Source: Gorsachius magnificus (Eukaryota > Chordata > Aves > Pelecaniformes > Ardeidae). From it: a stretch of DNA of 64,000 bases. Where the stretch lies: NCBI GenBank assembly GCA_034008185.1, contig CM067082.1:153595395-153659394 (forward strand), written 5' to 3'. Positions 60,401 through 64,000 of the stretch are shown piece by piece; the first letter of the stretch is position 1; the number at the start of each line of letters is the position of its first letter. The notes below the pieces were generated by a model that saw only the letters and a list, made by a program, of their open reading frames with translations, ran no database searches and was not told the DNA's origin. Position numbers and translations under genes: made by a program.

Positions 60401-63400
60401 GCTGCTCCAGGAGACCCTGGAAGAATAGTAATAAGGTTGGGATTCCTCTGATTGAGTTAGATGTCTCCAGTGCAGATGTCTACATTGGAAGTAGTCACCA
60501 ACACTTGCACTTCCTTTGCAGTTTGTGTAGGTCAAACCACAAATGGAGAGTGGGCTGTGATTCACCTCATCCTAAAGGATACATCTCACATATGTCAGAT
60601 GAATCACTCCCTACATCTTCAAATATCAAACATCTGAAAAGACACCTTTTTTTTTTTTTTTTTTTTTTGATGCGTAGACTCCTCTTCATTCAATGAGCAT
60701 CTTCTAGGAGTGGAAACCTGAAATTCAAGTCTGTTTTTGGTTAAGGACTCCAAGTAATTGCTAAACCTTGATTCAACCCATCTAAAAGTAGGCAGCTAGT
60801 TGAAGCACCCTCATTAGGAATGTAATTGTTCTAGTTTCCTCTATAGCCACTGGAAAGAGAGGCTCTTTGGAGGTTAATTCAGATCTCTGGTGGGCTGAAC
60901 TGCCTCCAGGAAGAGTCTGACTCGTTCCTAGAGCAATTACATTTTCAGTTTACATACTGCCTAAACTTAGATGGACGGAGAGACATTACGGTGTATTAAA
61001 AGGGTGATCTTTTCTGTCTTACTGAGCTTCTCTTCATTCAGTCACAGGAAGGAAGGATGATCAAGGTTTCAAGAGAGACCTACAGGGCACATTCTCACAT
61101 TATTCTTGCTTTTCATCACATAACTCTGTGTCCACATCTAAGTTTTAGACACACCTGCGTAAGACATACCCAGTGCAACTACAAACTGTGCAAAGCTCCT
61201 CTAATTGATCACCTCATTTCAACCCAAATATTCATTCTGGTGCATCAGAAAGTTCCTGACATTTTCTGACAGGCCAAGGTTTATTCAGAACTCATGATTC
61301 ATGATCCATACACGTGAGGTAAAACATGGTATTTTGGGTTGAGATTATGTAATTTGGAGCTCTTGTAGCCCAAGCAGAAGGAGCTCACTTTTATACCCTG
61401 CATCTGATCTGTCCTGGAACATGAGTATGATGCCAATGTTATTGTCCTATTTCCATCACAACTTTTAATGGCCACTAATGAATGAACTTCCCAAGGCACA
61501 TCAGTTATAATGCCAGTTTTCTAGAAGTAATAGGTCATTTTCCCTGTTGTGTCTTAAAGAAAAGAACATCTGTCATTCATGGCATCTCCACAAGCTGTTT
61601 TCCCTCTTTATATTCGTTTTTCAGTTGCTAAGCATCATGCTCAGCTTAGCTTGTGAGATCTTCCAAAGCCACAGCACAGGATCTTACAGACATGGAAGGC
61701 AGCCAGGAAAAGACAGTTCTTGGACTGCTCAAACCTAATTTGAAGGTGTCTGTACTACTACTGAACATTTCACAGGTTGTCCCATCCCTGAGATGAGCCC
61801 ATAGCTCCTACCCAGCAGATTCTGAGGTCAGGACAAGTTGCACTTTTTGCTATCAGTTCAGTTTGTGAAATGCTGTGCATGGTGGAAATTTTGTTTGGTT
61901 TTATATGTGCACCAAAAATAGATAGTGAAGGATGCCAGTGGAGGATTTGCAGGGGATGAAAGTCCCTCATTATCATCTTGCTTGGGGCACTGCCAAAGTC
62001 ACCATGGCCATCACTGACATCATTAGCAGGGTTAGGTTGAGGTTAGTCTGAGACATGCATTTTGGTCATAAAACCCAGGACGATATCTCTATCTGTCATA
62101 AGAGTTCAAAGATGGAAAGCAATTTAATTCCTCTGGTTTGACAAGTTACCATCTGTCAGCTGAGTTGTAATAACTGATAGCAGCTTGTCCATAGCAAGGG
62201 TGAAATGAAATGCACCACGGCCTCCTCTGAGTGGCCTGGAGCACACTTTCTATTTCAAGTTCAGGCCTGAAGAAGAGAAGTTTTTAGGCCAAAGGCTAAG
62301 TAAGGCAAGCCATGTCCTGCAGGAGTTCTGGCATCCATGCCAAAAAGATTTTTCAGACTTACCTGAAATGTAAGACGTGAGTGGGCTTTATGAGATGAGG
62401 ACACCACTGATAAGGGTCTGTTTGCTTGCTTTAGACATGGAGAGAGAGAGAGAATCATCATAACAGTGAGGCATTAAGTAGAAGTGGGTTGACTGCTGAA
62501 ATTTGCATGGGAAAACACTTGGAAATGCTATAATGCTCCCTGCCATCAGTGATTCCCGTTGAGACAGGCTCTTGCTTCCCACTGCAGCTTGTTTTGCTCA
62601 GCCCATATTTAATGCAGACGTTTACATCCCAGAGATGACTGAAAAATTGTCTTTCTCCTCTCCATGAAGAATTCTACTAGGAACAAACAACAAAATTCAT
62701 ATCAGGATTTACCACAGAAAAATCGTAATTTCTGATGACAGATGGAACCCAGGAATACTTTAAATAAACTGGAAATATTTCTTGTTGGAAAAGCTGTTGT
62801 CCTTCATGGAGACACTAACTTGTGTATCTTAAATTCCTAATTTTTCATGGTTAGTCAAATCCTTGACTGTGGTGCTCTGTCAGATCTGTTACCTGATGGA
62901 AAAGTCCAAACCACAGAGGAACATGGGGGCACCAAGAATTTGAATTACAGCTCCCTGAGAGGCTGATATCTGGTTTGAAATTTTGTGAACATTTTGTTAC
63001 TTGGTGGTTTTTGAATGAGAATGGAAAAGTTCCATGGAGTGAGGATTTTTTCATACCTAAACATGCACATGTTTAGCAGGATTTTTTTTAAAGTAAGTTT
63101 TGATGCCATTTTTGCAACCAGCCCTACTACTAGCCTTGACAGTCTCTTGACCCCTGAGCTCCAACCCACTAAGGTCAAGGGGAAGGCCCTTTTTACTTTA
63201 CTTGCTGGATTTTAGGCCATGGTCTCTATCTATAGTTTAAAATGCATTGAGTTAATTGCTTCCCTATATTCCTTCATCTCTTGAGATCAAGAGGTATGTT
63301 TCCCTTGAGCCTTGATTTGTATTTAGATTGTCAGGGGCTGTCCTTTTAATTTATGGTTTGCACAGTACACAGTGCAGTGGAGCTCGAGGCCATGCCTGCT

Positions 63401-64000
63401 GCTTTTCAGCACACTGATAATATGAGTAAATCCGAGTAATAATAACTGTCTATGAGTAATAATAACTGTAACTGTTACATGACCGTTGGCCTTGTCAATG
63501 AGAATCATTGTCATTGATCAAGTGCTTCTCATTCACTGGCCAGTAACTCTTTCCAATTATTTTGTGTTCTGCGTTGTGTAGCCCTGGTGCAGATTACGGC
63601 TGGCATATGCCAGAAGGAAAGAAGGTTTTCACTCCTTCTCCTCTCTACGTTTACAGCACTGTGACAAGTCCAAAACAGAGGCTCTGGAGGATGATGAGAT
63701 AGAGGAATTTTACAAGATACTGACAGAGAGGAAGGAAATAGACAAGATCTTCCAAAAGTACTCAGATGCAGAAGGGTTCATGTCCTGCCAGAACCTGGTG
63801 AGGTTCCTCTATGAGACGCAGCAAGAAGAAGATGCTGTTGTTGCTGCCCCTGCCTTAATTCAGAGATATGAGCCCAATGAAAGAGGTAGGTTGGAAACCC
63901 TGGATGGTTTGCTTTGAAATCTTGCTTTCTTGATGAACTATGGATTGCTTTGCTGTTGCTTTCTTCTGCAGCCATGTGTGTCATTTTCTCCTTGCAGCTG
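27447..64000 (+). CDS. PLCD1: PLCD1, phospholipase C delta 1, 5' portion
   Basis: PLC delta 1 hydrolyses phosphatidylinositol 4,5-bisphosphate to inositol trisphosphate and diacylglycerol. It is recruited to the membrane by its PH domain and is activated by calcium. Coding segments are two alternative first exons (27447-27480 and 36611-36710), then 42199-42363, 54648-54876, 59203-59332, 63657-63885 and the first three bases of the next exon at 63998. All phases agree. With exon 1b the visible CDS before exon 6 is 853 nt (284 codons plus one base). The order is N-terminal leader, PH domain, then EF-hands. The X/Y catalytic and C2 domains lie beyond the window. Similarity to remembered human PLCD1 is high throughout ([39 protein letters not shown]). 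PLCD4 and PLCD3 are less likely because both N-terminal forms match PLCD1. Confidence 0.95.
32321..32517. repeat. Pair of identical 32-bp direct repeats
   Basis: A purine-rich 32-bp sequence beginning TAGCAAGGAAGAAGGAAAGA occurs at 32321-32352 and again, identically, at 32486-32517, offset by 165 bp. The sequences immediately flanking the two copies differ. Confidence 0.85.
33582..33660 (-). mobile_element. CR1 3'-end remnant
   Basis: A minus-strand CR1 tail (CACAGAATCCTGGAATCATA) is followed by about 50 bp of 3' UTR ending CAAGTCCAACTCCTGAC. The copy is diverged. Confidence 0.8.
35590..35728 (+). mobile_element. CR1 3' remnant with internal deletion
   Basis: A plus-strand CR1 3' end: GGACTAGATTACCTCTAGGG, then TCCCTTCCAACCC and the tail TTTCTATGATTCTATGAT. 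Upstream, pieces resembling the AAATTCTTCACT region suggest an internal deletion. Confidence 0.8.
35729..35832 (+). mobile_element. Second, older CR1 3' remnant
   Basis: A diverged CR1 3' end in the same orientation (CTGGACAAGGCTGTGAGCAA, then CCATTCCAACCTGAATTGTT) directly abuts the previous remnant's octamer tail. Confidence 0.6.
36490..36610 (+). promoter_or_regulatory. GC-rich promoter region of PLCD1 exon 1b
   Basis: A compact CpG-containing stretch (GTGCACGCCGGAGG, GGCGCGGCCCCC, CCCGACGCCTGACGCCGC) lies immediately before the ATG at 36611. No TATA box is visible. It is a plausible second promoter or 5' UTR for the long N-terminal form. Confidence 0.5.
36611..36710 (+). CDS. PLCD1: PLCD1 alternative first exon 1b (long N-terminus)
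   Basis: The exon is 100 nt, 33 codons plus one base, with donor CTGG|GTAAGG. It starts [18 protein letters not shown] and ends [10 protein letters not shown] with exon 2. The longer human isoform starts MQC, has an Arg/Ser-rich stretch, and ends VAALNGRRLG at the same split codon. The leader is strongly basic and Ser-rich, so it might affect membrane binding or be phosphorylated, but that is inference. Human has one residue fewer here. Confidence 0.92.
38526..38634 (+). mobile_element. CR1 3'-end remnant
   Basis: Plus-strand CR1 3' end: GCTTAGGGACATGGTTTAGT, then GATGATCTTAAAGGTCTTTT, then the tail ATTCTATGATTCTATGA. Confidence 0.92.
39124..39297 (-). mobile_element. CR1 3'-end remnant
   Basis: Minus-strand CR1: the reverse-complement octamer tail ATAGAATCATAGAATCACAG, then TTAAGATCATCAAGCCCAAC and the GGATGGGGACTC region, then truncation at CCTGGGCAG. 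Confidence 0.92.
40553..40980 (-). mobile_element. CR1 LINE fragment
   Basis: Minus-strand CR1 of about 430 bp. Its tail has four tandem octamer copies (reverse complement, CATAGAAT). The 3' UTR follows, then the C-terminal part of ORF2, whose frame is open over about 96 codons. Truncation is near 40980. The subfamily resembles the copy at 25100. Confidence 0.94.
41730..41795 (-). mobile_element. CR1 3'-end remnant
   Basis: About 65 bp of minus-strand CR1 3' end: ATCATAGAATCATAGAATG, then TTGGAAGGGACCCCTAGAGG, then TCATCTAGTCCAACCCCC. Confidence 0.9.
42199..42363 (+). CDS. PLCD1: PLCD1 exon 2, first half of the PH domain
   Basis: The exon has 165 nt, in phase 1 at both ends. The acceptor is TTTCTCTGCAG (AG at 42197-42198) and the donor CT|GTAAGTA. 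It encodes [20 protein letters not shown], then [20 protein letters not shown], then [14 protein letters not shown]. These are the first PH-domain strands. The phosphoinositide-binding residues known from the human PLC delta 1 PH structure (Lys30, Lys32, Trp36, Arg37, Arg40, Ser55, Lys57) are all present in [11 protein letters not shown] and QESKK. The exon is shared by both N-terminal isoforms. Confidence 0.96.
43600..43734 (+). mobile_element. CR1 3'-end remnant
   Basis: Plus-strand CR1 3' end: CACTTTTAAGACACAGTGCT, then GATGATCCTTGAGGTTCCTA and the tail ATTTTATGATTCTATGAT. It resembles the copy at 13206. Confidence 0.9.
45655..46534 (+). mobile_element. CR1 LINE fragment with reverse-transcriptase region
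   Basis: The longest CR1 copy, about 880 bp. It keeps part of ORF2 reverse transcriptase, with [40 protein letters not shown] and the catalytic FADDTKLGG block. It then jumps at about 46130 from the FNKAKG region to the [11 protein letters not shown] region near the C-terminus, so a piece of ORF2 is missing. A TGA interrupts the frame at about 45858. It ends in three octamers. The copy is dead. Confidence 0.95.
47911..48322 (-). mobile_element. CR1 LINE fragment
   Basis: Minus-strand CR1 of about 410 bp: the reverse-complement octamer tail (CACAGAATCATAGAATCATT), the 3' UTR and the C-terminal end of ORF2 with the open [17 protein letters not shown] peptide. It is of the same subfamily as the plus-strand copy ending at 46534. 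Confidence 0.94.
50167..50310 (-). mobile_element. CR1 3' remnant fused to a 33-bp non-CR1 block
   Basis: Minus-strand CR1 3' end (AATCATAGAATCATAAAATG, then GGACCCCTAGAGGTCATCTA) to GGGGCCT at 50277. The block 50278-50310, starting GGCAAGTTTAAAGGCAAGTT, is not standard CR1, yet it recurs identically at 53477-53509 beside another CR1. Part of the CR1 (between GATCAGG and GATGGGG) is deleted relative to that copy. Confidence 0.85.
53326..53509 (-). mobile_element. CR1 3' remnant fused to the same 33-bp block
   Basis: Minus-strand CR1 3' end from ATCATAGAATCATAGAATG to GGGGCCT at 53476, followed by the 33-bp block at 53477-53509 that also occurs at 50278-50310. The outer flanks of the two loci are unrelated. 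Confidence 0.85.
54648..54876 (+). CDS. PLCD1: PLCD1 exon 3, second half of the PH domain
   Basis: The exon has 229 nt and runs from phase 1 to phase 2. The acceptor is TTTCCACAG (AG at 54646-54647) and the donor CAACA|GTATCC. It reads [20 protein letters not shown], then [20 protein letters not shown], then [20 protein letters not shown], then [16 protein letters not shown]. The Trp in NHWISGL is the usual C-terminal PH-helix tryptophan. The human sequence QRNTLDLIA is QRKNLDLIA here, so the position of Thr107, an inositol-phosphate ligand in the human structure, is Asn. Confidence 0.96.
54877..59202 (+). other. PLCD1 intron 3
   Basis: A 4.3-kb intron without recognised repeats. A minus-strand open frame of 196 codons (56188-56778) shows no similarity I can recognise. 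Confidence 0.65.
59203..59332 (+). CDS. PLCD1: PLCD1 exon 4, first EF-hand
   Basis: The exon has 130 nt and runs from phase 2 to phase 0. The acceptor is CATCCTGCAG (AG at 59201-59202) and the donor CAG|GTAATG. It encodes [20 protein letters not shown], then [20 protein letters not shown], then IFQ. The loop [12 protein letters not shown] has Asp, Asn, Asp, Ser and Glu at EF-hand positions 1, 3, 5, 9 and 12, so it could bind calcium. The leucine-rich [14 protein letters not shown] segment aligns with the reported nuclear export signal of PLC delta 1 (human ELQNFLKELNIQVD), with one Leu replaced by Val. Confidence 0.96.
60646..60669 (+). repeat. Poly-T tract
   Basis: An uninterrupted run of about two dozen T bases in PLCD1 intron 4. 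There is no adjacent retroposon body that I recognise. Confidence 0.85.
63434..63468. repeat. Tandem 16-bp repeat, two copies
   Basis: GAGTAATAATAACTGT occurs at 63434-63449 and 63453-63468, separated by three bases. Confidence 0.8.
63657..63885 (+). CDS. PLCD1: PLCD1 exon 5, second EF-hand and following helices
   Basis: The exon has 229 nt and runs from phase 0 to phase 1. The acceptor is CGTTTACAG (AG at 63655-63656) and the donor AGAG|GTAGGT. It encodes [20 protein letters not shown], then [20 protein letters not shown], then [20 protein letters not shown], and ends [11 protein letters not shown]. The second EF loop [12 protein letters not shown] has Asp, Ser, Thr and Glu at positions 1, 3, 5 and 12. 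Human PLCD1 has CDHSQTDSLEDEEIEAFYK and ERYEPSE at the corresponding points. Confidence 0.96.
63998..64000 (+). CDS. PLCD1: PLCD1 exon 6, first three bases
   Basis: A TTTTCTCCTTGCAG acceptor ends at 63997. The next bases CTG give GCT (Ala) with the base carried over from exon 5, matching the Ala expected from human in this position. The 112-nt intron 63886-63997 has nothing else. An earlier CTGCAG at 63966-63971 is a weaker acceptor. Confidence 0.7.

Larger units (their letters stand above)
59333..63656 (+). other. PLCD1 intron 4
   Basis: A 4.3-kb intron with a run of about 25 T bases (60646-60669) and a short tandem of GAGTAATAATAACTGT (63434-63449 and 63453-63468). No other gene or interspersed repeat is recognised. 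Confidence 0.65.

Overview
The window is vertebrate nuclear DNA and almost certainly from a bird. It is littered with CR1 LINE fragments that end in the avian octamer repeat (ATTCTATG)n, and it carries two solo retroviral LTRs, one bounded by a perfect 5-bp target-site duplication. Nothing prokaryotic is present. Most long open frames are repeat or GC-rich artefacts. The real coding sequence lies in short exons, found here by splice sites, phase continuity and remembered similarity to the human proteins.

Left, about 1-6200, minus strand: the 5' part of DLEC1 (CFAP81). I assign eight exons whose splice phases are consistent throughout (918 nt, 306 codons). The last begins at 47, and its splice donor lies at the window's left edge. 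Exon 1 sits in a CpG island. Intron 1 is largely an expanded TG-rich minisatellite.

Middle, about 6200-27400: an intergenic region of roughly 21 kb. It holds a probable solo LTR (about 6715-7420), an ERVL-type solo LTR with TSD GAGCC (17707-18269), five CR1 fragments, and one exon-like island of unknown meaning (8319-8357).

Right, about 27400-64000, plus strand: PLCD1, phospholipase C delta 1. Two alternative first coding exons are visible (27447-27480 and 36611-36710). Both end in phase 1 and splice to the same exon 2 (42199-42363). They correspond to the short and long N-termini of human PLCD1. Exons 2-3 encode the PH domain and exons 4-5 the first EF-hands. Exon 6 begins three bases before the window ends, so the catalytic X/Y and C2 domains lie outside.

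The head-to-head DLEC1/PLCD1 order matches human 3p22. The two genes have unrelated jobs (ciliary/axonemal versus phosphoinositide signalling). Introns and intergenic DNA hold CR1 copies in both orientations and simple repeats. I saw no tRNA, rRNA, CRISPR array or additional protein gene.
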